Shown: one piece after another, positions 36,192 through 45,430 of the stretch | Layout of the letters: the number at the start of each line of letters is the position of its first letter | How positions within the stretch are numbered: position 1 is the first letter of the stretch | Assembly (NCBI RefSeq): GCF_951230155.1 | Contig: NZ_CATNVD010000008.1 | Location: 104,852 to 168,851, forward strand | DNA: 64,000 bases | Direction of reading: 5' to 3' | DNA from: Parablautia sp. Marseille-Q6255 | GTDB taxonomy: Bacteria > Bacillota > Clostridia > Lachnospirales > Lachnospiraceae | Translations under genes and position numbers: made by a program | The notes under the pieces: model-generated | What the model was told of the DNA's origin: nothing | Seen by the model: the letters and a program-made list of their open reading frames with translations, nothing else | Databases searched by the model: none

Positions 36192-37655
36192 ATGATGACC
36201 ATAGAAGAAATTCTTGCAGGAGAATCGAAGAATGTGGAGTTCAAAGAGAATCTGCCGGAGAAAAGTATCAAATATATGAAGTCTGTGGTTGCCTTTGCAA
36301 ATGGAACCGGAGGAAAAATTATTTTTGGAATTGCCGATAAAACCAGAGAAGCTGTTGGTTTTGACAAAGAAGATGTGTTCAGGAAAATGGATGCCATTGC
36401 CAATGCCGTATCAGACAGCTGTGAACCGGCAATCATCCCGGATATTACTTTACAAACGGTTGATGGCAAGACTGTTATTGTGGTAGAGGTTTCAGAGGGC
36501 AGACAGCGCCCATATTATATCAAGGCTCTTGGCAGAGATGGCGGTGTATATGTCCGTGTTGCCGGAACTACCCGCCTTGCTGATGAGTATATGATAAAAG
36601 AATTATTGTTTGAGGGAAGCAATCGTTACTACGATCAAGCTTTATGTACTGGATTAAATGTTACAGATGAAGATATTGATGCCCTTTGCAAAGCTATGAA
36701 AGAGCAGGCTGTCAGAAATGCTTGTACAGAGGAACAGAAAGCATCGATTAAAGATGTAGGCAGACAGCAGTTGCGCTCCTGGGGCATTTTGCTTGAGCGT
36801 GATGGAAAAGATTATCCGTCTAATGCTTTTGCTATTTTGACTGGCAACGGAGGACTTCATGTTGCAACGCAATGTGGTGTGTTCAAAGGTACAACGAAAG
36901 CAGTATTTGTTGACCGTAGAGAATATACCGGTCCGCTTTGGGAGCAGATAGACGAAGCATTTCAGTTTGTTTTGAGAAATATTCATTTGGGTGCTACTAT
37001 TGTGGGAATTTATCGCCAGGACGTTTATGAGATTCCACCGGATGCCATTCGTGAGTTGATTATTAATGCTATGGTACATCGTAGTTATCTGGATCATGGT
37101 ACGATACAGGTGGCGGTATATGATAACCGATTAGAAATTACTTCCCCAGGAAAGCTGCCAATGGGACAAACGATGGAGCGTATGAAAGAAGGCTATTCTA
37201 AAATCAGAAATGAAGCTCTTGCGCATGCGTTTGCTTACATGAACCTGATTGAGCATTGGGGAAGCGGTATTCCGAGAATTATTGATAAAGTAAAAGCTTC
37301 CGGACTGCGGGAGCCAGAGTTTATTGGTGGCGAAGTTGATTTGCGTATCAATATTTATCGAGGTCAGATTGATACAAATAACGCCAATGGCGTTGAAAAT
37401 GGCACTAATGGCGTTGATTGTGGCGGCAATGATGGCATTAATGGCGCTGAAGTGCCGCTTAATAAGGAACAGACGCGGATAGAAAAATTGTTGCAGATTA
37501 TAGAGAAAAATCCGTCTGCAACACAGGCATATTATGCGGAAGAAATGGGTATATCGAAAAGAACGGTTTCTCGAATGTTTGCTTCTTTACAGGAAAAAGG
37601 TAGATTGGTGCAGAACGGAACAAAGCGAAAATCAAATTGGGAAATTATAAGGTAG
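36192..37655 (+). CDS. AlbA_2 (Schlafen-like) domain protein with winged-helix C-terminus
   Basis: A 487-residue protein. The N-terminal AlbA_2 domain has ESKNVEFKENLPEKSIKYMK, then FANGTGGKIIFGI. The middle ATP-binding-like region has IRELIINAMVHRSYLDHGTI, then IEHWGSGIPRII. The C-terminal winged helix is YYAEEMGISKRTVSRMFASL. These proteins are annotated as ATP-dependent helicase-related or transcriptional regulators and often accompany defence genes. A low-complexity Asn-Gly stretch (NNANGVENGTNGVDCGGNDG) links the parts. It lies 9 bases before pglZ, so it is part of the BREX transcription unit. Role unproved. Confidence 0.82.
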   Translation: MMTIEEILAGESKNVEFKENLPEKSIKYMKSVVAFANGTGGKIIFGIADKTREAVGFDKEDVFRKMDAIANAVSDSCEPAIIPDITLQTVDGKTVIVVEVSEGRQRPYYIKALGRDGGVYVRVAGTTRLADEYMIKELLFEGSNRYYDQALCTGLNVTDEDIDALCKAMKEQAVRNACTEEQKASIKDVGRQQLRSWGILLERDGKDYPSNAFAILTGNGGLHVATQCGVFKGTTKAVFVDRREYTGPLWEQIDEAFQFVLRNIHLGATIVGIYRQDVYEIPPDAIRELIINAMVHRSYLDHGTIQVAVYDNRLEITSPGKLPMGQTMERMKEGYSKIRNEALAHAFAYMNLIEHWGSGIPRIIDKVKASGLREPEFIGGEVDLRINIYRGQIDTNNANGVENGTNGVDCGGNDGINGAEVPLNKEQTRIEKLLQIIEKNPSATQAYYAEEMGISKRTVSRMFASLQEKGRLVQNGTKRKSNWEIIR

Positions 37656-37664
37656 GAGGACAGC

Positions 37665-40307
37665 ATGGATACAGACAAAATAATACAAGATTTAAATCGC
37701 AGGTTTGCTGAACCTCTGTCTGAGTTTTATCAGCGTCGTATCATTTTCTGGTACGATGAAGATAAGGAATTTGAGGATAAACTGGATGAAGTGGTTTTGG
37801 AAAATGCAAAGGTGATTGCACTGACTGGAAATAATGCGTTTTCTGTAAAAAAACTGCTTTCAGTAGATGATTTGACTACAAATTATCTGGTTTACAGTCC
37901 GTGTGTCTATAATCGCCCTGATGATAACTGGCTTCTGGATGTGGAGCTTTACAGCGAAGAGTTTCGGGCAGATCTGATTTCTATCTGGATGGATGAGATG
38001 GGACTTATATCAAATCCGGCAATGAGGAAACAGGTTAAAAATTATCGTGCTTACTTCAATGCGAAAGACCGTCGTTTGAAAGTTAGTACACAGAATAAAG
38101 TTCCGGAAACACCGGCCCAGTTACACATGGCTGTCATGGCGGCAATCTGTGGATTGAAAGATGCACAGCCTAATATGATTCTCCGTAGTGTGTTCCAGGC
38201 GGGACTTGATTTGAATAATAACACGGTTTATCAGGATTTTGTAAAATATCATGCAGACGCAGCATTTTGGGCGATGGTTCGTCAGGGATGCGGATTTGTG
38301 GAGGAAGAACCAGACCTTGGGCGGTTAGCAATTCATCTGCTTTTAACTGCAGCGACCCGTACCATGCGGCAGGAATATCTTGCCGGACTGGACGGTTTTA
38401 TTTCCATGCCACATCAGGCATATTGCTATGATTTTATTTCTGAATGGCTTCATAGTGACAACATTCAGCAATTATATGATGTGGCACGTTATGTTGAGGA
38501 TGAAGCTCGTCTGCATCAGCGCTTTGAAAAGCTGGCAGTAGAGGATTTGGTAGGAACAGAATGCTTCCCGTGTATTAATGAAGTGATTCTGACAAAGCTA
38601 ATGACAGAGATCAGTGACCATATCATTGATGTGGATACCATTACGAATACCGTTGAAAAAAGGAGAACTTGTGTATGGTATGAGCCATTTGAGTTTTTTT
38701 ATGACGGTATCTTACAAGTGGCGAATATGCAAAGCTTCTTTAAGGAACATTCTGCCGGATTCCATACCGCAGAAGCGAAAAGTATCTGGAAAGAATATAC
38801 AGAAAGTTACTATCAGATGGACACTTATTACCGTTTGTTTCATCTTAGTTTTCAAAAGAGTTTGGAGACTTCCAATATTCTGCTGGATGATCTGTTCAAG
38901 CACGTTGTCGATAAAGTGGAAGGACTCTATACTCATTGGTTTTTAGGGGAATTAGGGAATAACTGGTCTGATGTGTGTGCGGATGAACTGGAAACTTACG
39001 GTAAAGTTCTGGAAGTACCGCAGCAGGAAGATTTTTACCGTTCCCGCATTCAGACTTCGGATACGAAAGTATTTGTAATTATCTCAGATGCCATGCGTTA
39101 TGAAGTGGCGGCTATGATGGCAGATCAGCTTCAGAGAGAAACACAAAGCAAGGTTTCTATCAGCAGTATGCAGAGTATCTTTCCTTCTATTACAAAGTTT
39201 GGTATGGCAGCATTGTTGCCGCATAAAGAATTGACGGTAGAGGTTCGAAATGATATTTTGACAGTTCTGGCGGACGGACAGTCTACGGCAAGTACGTATA
39301 GAGATAAGGTTCTGAAAACAGAAGATTCGGCAAGTGTGGCCTTAAAGTACAATGACATTATTGCTATGAAGCGAGCGGAAAGAAGTGCTTTGGTGAAAGG
39401 GATGGATGTGGTCTATATTTACCACGATACCATTGATGAAGCCAGCCACACTTCGGATACTGCTGTTTTTGCTGCGTGTGACAAGGCAATTTCAGAATTG
39501 AAGAACCTTGTGCGTATCATTGTAAATGAATTTGGCGGAACGAACATCTTAATTACGGCAGATCACGGATTTCTTTATACATACAGTCCTTTGAAGGAAG
39601 AGGATAAAGTGGATAAAAGAGGCTTTTTTGATGTGGATGTAACAAACTCTGACATTACAAAAAAAGAAAGTATCAAGCGATGTGTGGAATATGGCAGAAG
39701 ATATGCAATTATGCAGAAGGGGGTGCAACCAGATTACTTGATGCCTGTAAAATTCTTGGGCGGAAATACGGAATTCGATGGATTTGCACCGAGAGAAAGT
39801 ATTCGTATCAAAATGAATGGCGGCGGTATGAATTTTGTGCATGGTGGTATCAGTTTGCAAGAAATGGTTGTTCCAGTGATTGAGTACCATTATCTCCGTA
39901 ATGATTCTATGGAATATAAGCGGAATAAGCAGAAATATGATACCAAGCCGGTTACGGTCAATTTACTGTCCGCAAACCGTAAAATCAGCAATATGATTTT
40001 TTCATTGAACTTCTATCAAAAAGATGCGGTCAGTACAAACCGTGAAGCAGCAACCTATCAGGTTTACTTTACAGATGAGGATGGCAAGCAGATTAGTGAT
40101 ATTCAGAAGATTATTGCAGATAAGACCAGTGATAACGGTGCAGAAAGAACTTTCCGCTGTCAGTTTAATCTGAAATCTCTGAAATATAGCAATACTGCTA
40201 CTTATTATCTGGTAATTGCAGATGAACAGGGATTACAGATGCCACAGCGGGAGCCATTCCAGATTGACATCGCCTTTGCGGTGGACGAGTTTGATTTTTT
40301 TAGTTAA
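37665..40307 (+). CDS. pglZ: BREX protein PglZ (BrxZ), alkaline phosphatase superfamily
   Basis: An 880-residue protein with the PglZ domain. The metal-site motifs are VIISDAMRYE (D475), YHDTIDEASHT and ITADHGF (D633, H634), as in the alkaline phosphatase superfamily; the family has phosphodiesterase or nuclease-like activity. PglZ is the hallmark protein of BREX. The start has AGGAGGACAGC before the ATG. The stop overlaps an ATG (TAATG) at the boundary with brxL. Confidence 0.93.
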   Translation: MDTDKIIQDLNRRFAEPLSEFYQRRIIFWYDEDKEFEDKLDEVVLENAKVIALTGNNAFSVKKLLSVDDLTTNYLVYSPCVYNRPDDNWLLDVELYSEEFRADLISIWMDEMGLISNPAMRKQVKNYRAYFNAKDRRLKVSTQNKVPETPAQLHMAVMAAICGLKDAQPNMILRSVFQAGLDLNNNTVYQDFVKYHADAAFWAMVRQGCGFVEEEPDLGRLAIHLLLTAATRTMRQEYLAGLDGFISMPHQAYCYDFISEWLHSDNIQQLYDVARYVEDEARLHQRFEKLAVEDLVGTECFPCINEVILTKLMTEISDHIIDVDTITNTVEKRRTCVWYEPFEFFYDGILQVANMQSFFKEHSAGFHTAEAKSIWKEYTESYYQMDTYYRLFHLSFQKSLETSNILLDDLFKHVVDKVEGLYTHWFLGELGNNWSDVCADELETYGKVLEVPQQEDFYRSRIQTSDTKVFVIISDAMRYEVAAMMADQLQRETQSKVSISSMQSIFPSITKFGMAALLPHKELTVEVRNDILTVLADGQSTASTYRDKVLKTEDSASVALKYNDIIAMKRAERSALVKGMDVVYIYHDTIDEASHTSDTAVFAACDKAISELKNLVRIIVNEFGGTNILITADHGFLYTYSPLKEEDKVDKRGFFDVDVTNSDITKKESIKRCVEYGRRYAIMQKGVQPDYLMPVKFLGGNTEFDGFAPRESIRIKMNGGGMNFVHGGISLQEMVVPVIEYHYLRNDSMEYKRNKQKYDTKPVTVNLLSANRKISNMIFSLNFYQKDAVSTNREAATYQVYFTDEDGKQISDIQKIIADKTSDNGAERTFRCQFNLKSLKYSNTATYYLVIADEQGLQMPQREPFQIDIAFAVDEFDFFS

Positions 40308-40327
40308 TGCCGCAGAAGGAGAGAAAG

Positions 40328-42445
40328 ATGGAGCAATTTACAGAGGGTAAAGGCACCCGTGAAGAAATAAAGAACAAGCTCCGTCAGAACTTTGACGGTA
40401 AGATTGTTCGTAAAGATCTGACAAAGAAAATTAAAGAAGGGGCGAATGTCCCAGTGTATGTTCTTGAGTTTTTGTTGGGACAGTATTGCAGTTCAGATGA
40501 TGAGAATGTTATAGAGAAAGGCGTACAGAATGTGAAGCGTATTCTTGCTGACAACTTTGTACGCCCGGATGAATCACAGAAGATTCTGTCTCAGTTGCGT
40601 AAAAAAGGTAGTCACACGATCATTGATATGGTGACTGTTCGACTGGATATGAAAAAGGATTGCTTTTTTGCAGAGTTTTCTAATTTGGGTGTTGGTAATG
40701 TACCGATTGCCGATGAATATCCGGAAAAATTTGATCGCCTGCTCTGCGGCGGTATCTGGTGCATTGTTCAGCTGGATTATGAGGTTGAAGGCGATAATAA
40801 CTTTGGTATTGAGGACATTGATGGAAATCCACTTCGTTCCAAACAGAAAAAGCAGAAAGATATTTCACCAATCAGTATTCGTAAGCTGACACCAATCCAG
40901 ATGCCGCACATTGATATTGATGAACTGAAGCAGGGACGAAAAGCTTTTACGAAAGATGAATGGCTGGATATTCTTCTTCGTTCTATCGGCATGGAGCCAG
41001 ATGAATTTACATACCGGGAGAAATGGCTGCTCCTGACCCGTATGATTCCGTTAGTTGAGAATAACTTTAATCTTTGTGAGCTTGGACCGAGAAGTACCGG
41101 TAAATCTCACCTTTACAAAGAAATTTCACCCAACAGTATTTTGATTTCCGGTGGACAGACAACGGTTGCAAACTTATTTTACAATATGGGACGCAAAACG
41201 GTCGGACTGGTCGGCTTATGGGACTGTGTAGCCTTTGATGAAGTGGCAGGTATCAAGTTTAAAGATAAAGATGGCATTCAGATTATGAAGGATTACATGG
41301 CATCCGGCTCTTTTGCCCGTGGCAAAGAAGAAAAGGCTGCTACTGCGTCGATGGTTTTTGTTGGAAACATCAATCAGAGTGTGGATGTTCTGTTGAAAAC
41401 CTCCAGTTTGTTTGCACCTTTCCCACAGGAAATGGGAACAGATACAGCATTTCTTGATCGTATGCACTGTTATCTTCCAGGATGGGAGATACCGAAGTTC
41501 AGGCCGGAGCATTTTACTAATGATTATGGTTTTATTAGTGACTATTTGGCAGAGTTCATCCGAGAACTTCGCAAGGAGCAGTATGGAGATGCACTTGATC
41601 ACTACTTCCGTCTGGGGAGAAATCTGAATCAGCGTGATACAATTGCAGTTCGTCGTATGATAGACGGTTATCTGAAGTTGATGTACCCAAATGGTGAGTT
41701 TACCAAAGAAGAACTGGAAGAAATTATTAAAATTGCATTGGAAATGCGTCGCCGTGTCAAGGAGCAATTGAAGAAACTGGGCGGTATGGAATTTTATGAT
41801 GTGAACTTCTCTTATATAGATTTAGAAGATATGTCAGAACATTATGTTTCCGTACCAGAACAGGGTGGCGGTAAGCTGATACCGGATGGAATGTGTAATC
41901 CGGGACAGATTTATACCGTATCCAGAGGAAAAAGCGGCATGATTGGTGTATTCCGTTTGGAAAGCCAGATGCTTCCGGGCAATGGCAAAATTGAACGGAG
42001 CGGATTAGGCAGTGATTCTAAATGTAAGGAAGCGGTGAACACGGCATTTAATTATCTGAAAGCCAACGGCAATCGGATCAGTGGCGCTATCAGCACTTCA
42101 ACCAAAGACTATATCATCAACTATCAGGATTTACAGGGAATTGGTATGACAGACAAATTGGCACTTCCAACATTGATTGCACTTTGTTCGATTGCCCTGG
42201 GAAAGCCTGTTGTCAGCAACTTGGCAGTGTTGGGAGATATAACAATTAGTGGCACAATGATAAAGGCGGATGAACTTGCCAATACACTTCAAGTGTGCTT
42301 GGATAGCGGCGCAAAGAAGGTGCTGATTCCGAGTATATCATTTGTTGATTTCGCAAGTGTTCCGGCTGATCTGATGAGTGCATTTCAGCTGATTCCGTAT
42401 CAGAGTGCGGAAGATGCGGTGTTTAAGTCATTGGGGGGAGAATGA
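40328..42445 (+). CDS. brxL: BREX protein BrxL (Lon-like AAA+ protein)
   Basis: A 705-residue protein. Walker A GPRSTGKS is at residues 253-260 and Walker B FDEVAG has D304 and E305. The C-terminal Lon-like fold (residues about 560-700) has GKPVVSNLAVLGDITISGT, but the region that should hold the Lon Ser-Lys dyad reads GMTDKLALPTL, so proteolysis is unlikely, as in known BrxL proteins that form DNA-binding ring assemblies. I prefer the ATG at 40328 because AAGGAGAG precedes it; the ATG at 40307 would give seven more residues. Presence of brxL makes this type 1 BREX. Confidence 0.93.
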   Translation: MEQFTEGKGTREEIKNKLRQNFDGKIVRKDLTKKIKEGANVPVYVLEFLLGQYCSSDDENVIEKGVQNVKRILADNFVRPDESQKILSQLRKKGSHTIIDMVTVRLDMKKDCFFAEFSNLGVGNVPIADEYPEKFDRLLCGGIWCIVQLDYEVEGDNNFGIEDIDGNPLRSKQKKQKDISPISIRKLTPIQMPHIDIDELKQGRKAFTKDEWLDILLRSIGMEPDEFTYREKWLLLTRMIPLVENNFNLCELGPRSTGKSHLYKEISPNSILISGGQTTVANLFYNMGRKTVGLVGLWDCVAFDEVAGIKFKDKDGIQIMKDYMASGSFARGKEEKAATASMVFVGNINQSVDVLLKTSSLFAPFPQEMGTDTAFLDRMHCYLPGWEIPKFRPEHFTNDYGFISDYLAEFIRELRKEQYGDALDHYFRLGRNLNQRDTIAVRRMIDGYLKLMYPNGEFTKEELEEIIKIALEMRRRVKEQLKKLGGMEFYDVNFSYIDLEDMSEHYVSVPEQGGGKLIPDGMCNPGQIYTVSRGKSGMIGVFRLESQMLPGNGKIERSGLGSDSKCKEAVNTAFNYLKANGNRISGAISTSTKDYIINYQDLQGIGMTDKLALPTLIALCSIALGKPVVSNLAVLGDITISGTMIKADELANTLQVCLDSGAKKVLIPSISFVDFASVPADLMSAFQLIPYQSAEDAVFKSLGGE

Positions 42446-42655
42446 TTGAAGAAAGACTTAATTGAACTTATAGATTCACGAAAAGAAATAGAAAAGATGT
42501 TTCATCCGTTTGATGGCGGCAGGGGAACATCATTTGAACGGATCAGTGATGTGCGTGAATTTCAAAATTGGCTTCAAGAAATAAAATTGGAATTACAGGG
42601 AATTTATGATCGAACTCATGACACTTTTGTATGGGAAGTCTCATGTAGAGAATGA
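42446..42655 (+). CDS. Short hypothetical protein after brxL
   Basis: A 69-residue frame begins with a TTG immediately after the brxL stop (TGATTG) and a GGGGAG site. It contains FERISDVREFQNWLQEIKLELQGIYDR, a helical pattern seen at the N-terminus of larger uncharacterised proteins of defence islands, so it may be a truncated remnant. No domain is recognised. Confidence 0.45.
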   Translation: MKKDLIELIDSRKEIEKMFHPFDGGRGTSFERISDVREFQNWLQEIKLELQGIYDRTHDTFVWEVSCRE

Positions 42656-42771
42656 GATGTCTAAAATGAACCTGCCAGAAACTGTACCTGCTGTGGTATA
42701 AACCAGAAGTCGTTGTCGTAAAATGTGGTCAAATCAAGAAAATCGAGTGCGAAAGCAAGTGAAAAATCCCT

Positions 42772-42798
42772 GTGAAGCCTGTAAAATCAAGGCTTCAC
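42772..42798 (+). terminator. Hairpin ending the BREX operon
   Basis: GTGAAGCCT pairs perfectly with AGGCTTCAC around a 9-base loop. AAATTCTTC follows, a weak U-tract. The stretch 42656-42771 before it holds nothing recognisable. Confidence 0.55.
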
Positions 42799-42815
42799 AA
42801 ATTCTTCACAAAAAA

Positions 42816-42842
42816 TTAGCACTCACCTATTGACAGTGCTAA
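42816..42842 (+). promoter_or_regulatory. CIRCE operator (HrcA binding site)
   Basis: TTAGCACTC, nine bases, then CAGTGCTAA: the CIRCE element with one mismatch in the right arm (consensus GAGTGCTAA). It covers the -35 box of the hsp20 promoter. HrcA bound here should repress until heat shock. Confidence 0.88.
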
Positions 42843-42858
42843 TAATGAGTGCTATATT
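42830..42858 (+). promoter_or_regulatory. Heat-shock promoter of hsp20
   Basis: TTGACA (42830-42835) and TATATT (42853-42858) are exactly 17 bases apart, with the -35 inside the CIRCE element. An extra GAGTGCTA occurs in the spacer. Confidence 0.85.
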
Positions 42859-42975
42859 ACATGTAGAACAAAGGAAGGGAATAAAAAGGATCGAGAAGAT
42901 CCGCTTCTATTTCTAACATCCCAGTTCCAAAGAAACAAGGTCAATGAGCATAGAATAGAAAAGGAGAGATGATTT

Positions 42976-43440
42976 ATGTTGATGCCGAGTATTTTTGGAG
43001 AGAATTTGTTTGATGAGTTTTTTAATGACTTCCCGTTTTATGATGACAGAGATATGAGAAAGACGGAGAAAAAGCTGTACGGCGGACGGGCAGCGAACCT
43101 GATGAAGACAGATATTAAGGAGCTGGAGAATGGATATCAGCTCGAGGTCGATCTTCCGGGCTTTAAGAAGGATCAGGTCAGAGTTTCTCTGGAGAATGGT
43201 TATCTGACGATCGAGGCAGCAAAGGGACTTGATAAGGATGAGCAGGAGAAGGAGACAGGCCGCTATATCCGCAGAGAGCGGTATGCAGGTTCCTGCAGCA
43301 GGAGCTTCTATGTAGGAGACGGAGTGGAGCAGGAAGATGTCAAAGGCGAATTTAAGCATGGCATTTTGACACTGTTCGTACCGAAGAAAGAAGCAAAGCC
43401 GGCGGTAGAGCAGAGCAAATACATTACGATCGAGGGCTGA
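42976..43440 (+). CDS. hsp20: Hsp20/alpha-crystallin small heat-shock protein
   Basis: A 154-residue chaperone that holds unfolding proteins without ATP. The alpha-crystallin domain spans about residues 42-140 (MKTDIKELENGYQLEVDLPG, then LENGYLTIEA, then GEFKHGILTLFVPK). The final ITIEG differs from the usual IxI/V tail only slightly. An AAAGGAGAGATG site precedes the ATG. It is controlled by the CIRCE promoter above and is followed by ctc and dnaJ-like genes as a probable stress operon. Confidence 0.93.
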   Translation: MLMPSIFGENLFDEFFNDFPFYDDRDMRKTEKKLYGGRAANLMKTDIKELENGYQLEVDLPGFKKDQVRVSLENGYLTIEAAKGLDKDEQEKETGRYIRRERYAGSCSRSFYVGDGVEQEDVKGEFKHGILTLFVPKKEAKPAVEQSKYITIEG

Positions 43441-43502
43441 TAAAGGCAGCAACGGCTGCCCTGATCATTTGAGAAGAAATCGAAGCTTGGAGGAAAAGAT
43501 AA

Positions 43503-44081
43503 ATGAATACTTTAAAAGCTGAAAAAAGAAGCATGGATGTCCGGGCAAAGAAATTGAGAAGAGAAGGCTTTGTGACAGGTAATTTATTCGGAAGAGAGAT
43601 TGAAGCATCCATACCGCTGCAGATGACAGCCAGAGAGGTGGAGGGACTGCTGAAAACGTGCCATAAAGGCAGTCAGATCCTTCTGAATGTTGATAATAAA
43701 ACCTACCATGTACTGATCAAGGATGTAGAATATAATTCCATGAAGCACTGTGTAGAAGAGATAGATTTTCAGGCGCTTGTCAGCGGACAGAAGGTACATT
43801 CTGTTGCGGAGATCGTGCTGCAGAACCACGAGAAGGTAAGCACCGGCGTACTGGAAGAGCTGTTAAAAGAGATTTCCTATAAAGCGCTCCCGGAGGACCT
43901 GGTGGATCAGGTGCTCGTAGACGTAGGAGATATGAGAGCAGGAGATACGATCCGTGTCAGGGATCTTGCGATCGCAGCGAATGAAAAGATTGAGCTGCTG
44001 ACCGATCCTCAGGAGGCAGTCGTAACGGTGGCTATGGTCAATAATAAGGCTGCGGAAGAAGAAACGGAAGCAGAAGAATAA
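43503..44081 (+). CDS. ctc: 50S ribosomal protein L25 / general stress protein Ctc
   Basis: A 192-residue two-domain L25. The N-terminal 5S-rRNA-binding domain covers about 1-90 (LKAEKRSMDVRAKKLRREGF at the start) and the TL5/Ctc beta domain about 95-180 (PEDLVDQVLVDVGDMRAGDTI). An acidic tail EEETEAEE ends the protein. Ctc-type L25 is induced by stress in Bacillus, which fits its place after hsp20. Confidence 0.9.
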   Translation: MNTLKAEKRSMDVRAKKLRREGFVTGNLFGREIEASIPLQMTAREVEGLLKTCHKGSQILLNVDNKTYHVLIKDVEYNSMKHCVEEIDFQALVSGQKVHSVAEIVLQNHEKVSTGVLEELLKEISYKALPEDLVDQVLVDVGDMRAGDTIRVRDLAIAANEKIELLTDPQEAVVTVAMVNNKAAEEETEAEE

Positions 44082-44085
44082 TAAG

Positions 44086-44211
44086 ATGGCAGACAGAGGG
44101 CAGGTATCCGGCAGGGAGCTTGTCCTCTTCCTGCATTGTGGCAAGCCGGACACAGAAGAGATTTTGTACAGGGATTTTGTGCAGACATATCAGGGAGGTG
44201 AGAGGATTTGA
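44086..44211 (+). CDS. Possible 41-residue small protein
   Basis: An ATG four bases after the ctc stop opens 41 codons ([20 protein letters not shown] at the start), and the stop overlaps the TTG start of the dnaJ-like gene (TTGA). No strong ribosome site is seen before it. It could be a real coupled peptide or only a translational link; no homology is recognised. Confidence 0.3.
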   Translation: MADRGQVSGRELVLFLHCGKPDTEEILYRDFVQTYQGGERI

Positions 44212-45251
44212 GGACAAAAAGAGATTATTATGAGGTCCTGGGCATTAACAAAAATGCAGATGAGGCTTCTGTGAAAAAGGCGTACCGAAGACTGGCAAAA
44301 AAGTACCATCCCGATACGAACAGCGGCAACGCGCAGGCAGAGGAAAGGTTTAAAGAGATCACAGAGGCATATAATGTTCTGAGCGACAAAGAAAAGCGAA
44401 AACTGTATGACCAGTTTGGCCATGCGGCATTCGAAGAAGGATTTTCCGGTGCAGGGACGTATGGCGGTGATCCGGGAGGCTATGGCAGCTTCCGGTCTGG
44501 AGATGGATTCCATGAATATCATTTTGAAGGAAATGCGGGGGGTATGGATGATATCCTGAAGGAATTTTTTGGCTCCTCCTTTGGAGACTCTGCATTCGGC
44601 GGATTTTCCGGCTATGGAGGTGCAGGCGGTCACGGATCCGGGACGCGGCACAGCGGCGGTCCGTATGGCAGAGCAGGCTCTTCGTATGCTGGCAGAGGGC
44701 AGGATGTGAGTGCACAGCTTACGCTTACCTTTGAGGAAGCCGCCTTTGGCGGGAAAAAGCTTGTGCGGCTGAGACGGGATGACGGCAGCGTGCAGTCATA
44801 CGAGGTCAATATTCCGGCAGGGATCGCAGACGGAAAAACGATCCGCCTGCAGGGGAAAGGCGCTCCGGGTATGGGAGGCGGACCGGCGGGCGATCTGCTG
44901 CTGCAGATCACAGTGATGGAAAAGCCGGGATTTACGCGAAAAGGGCAGGACATCTATACAACGGTGCAGGTGCCGTTTACGACGGCAGTCTTCGGCGGAG
45001 AGGTGCCAGTACAGACGATCGACGGCACCGTCCTGTGCAGCTTAAAGCCCGGTACGCAGTGCGGGACAAAGATCCGGCTGCGGGGCAAGGGAATCGTGTC
45101 CATGAGCCAGCCGTCTGTGCGCGGAGATCAGTATGTGACAGTAGAGATCCAGGTGCCGCGGGATCTGACGATGGAAGCAAAGCGCAGGCTAAAGGAATTT
45201 GAACAAAGCTGCGCCAGACGGGGGAACAGACCGAACGGAAGCGCAGCATAA
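44208..45251 (+). CDS. DnaJ-like co-chaperone without zinc finger (CbpA type)
   Basis: A 347-residue type II J-protein. The J domain is at residues 5-70 with HPD at 34-36, a Gly/Phe/Ser/Tyr-rich linker follows (about 75-165), then two C-terminal beta domains (about 170-335). The four-cysteine zinc finger of true DnaJ is absent. It stimulates a DnaK ATPase. The start is a TTG with AGGGAGGTGA upstream. It closes the hsp20-ctc stress gene group and is followed by a strong terminator. Confidence 0.9.
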   Translation: MRTKRDYYEVLGINKNADEASVKKAYRRLAKKYHPDTNSGNAQAEERFKEITEAYNVLSDKEKRKLYDQFGHAAFEEGFSGAGTYGGDPGGYGSFRSGDGFHEYHFEGNAGGMDDILKEFFGSSFGDSAFGGFSGYGGAGGHGSGTRHSGGPYGRAGSSYAGRGQDVSAQLTLTFEEAAFGGKKLVRLRRDDGSVQSYEVNIPAGIADGKTIRLQGKGAPGMGGGPAGDLLLQITVMEKPGFTRKGQDIYTTVQVPFTTAVFGGEVPVQTIDGTVLCSLKPGTQCGTKIRLRGKGIVSMSQPSVRGDQYVTVEIQVPRDLTMEAKRRLKEFEQSCARRGNRPNGSAA

Positions 45252-45277
45252 AGAAAGAAGAAAAGAAGAATCTGCTG

Positions 45278-45331
45278 GGAGCTGTTGCAAAGTAGATGAA
45301 TAATCATCTATGGAGCAGCAGCTCCGTTTTT
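45278..45331 (+). terminator. Rho-independent terminator of the stress operon
   Basis: GGAGCTGTTGC pairs with GCAGCAGCTCC (10 of 11), with inner TAGATGA/TCATCTA around ATAA, then GTTTTTAT. Confidence 0.85.
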
Positions 45332-45430
45332 ATGTTTCTTTTGACTTTTGACAGCTCTTTGCTTTTTTCCCTGAAATGCGATAAAATAAAGGGACAAAAA
45401 AGACAAAGAGTCGTATACAGGAGAAAAAAG

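Noticed and set aside
40307..40327. Upstream ATG for brxL overlapping the pglZ stop
   Set aside because: Possible by TAATG coupling, but the AAGGAGAG site lies between it and the next ATG and favours 40328.
25854..42655. Restriction-modification system instead of BREX
   Set aside because: No restriction endonuclease motif is present, and pglZ, brxC and brxL identify BREX.
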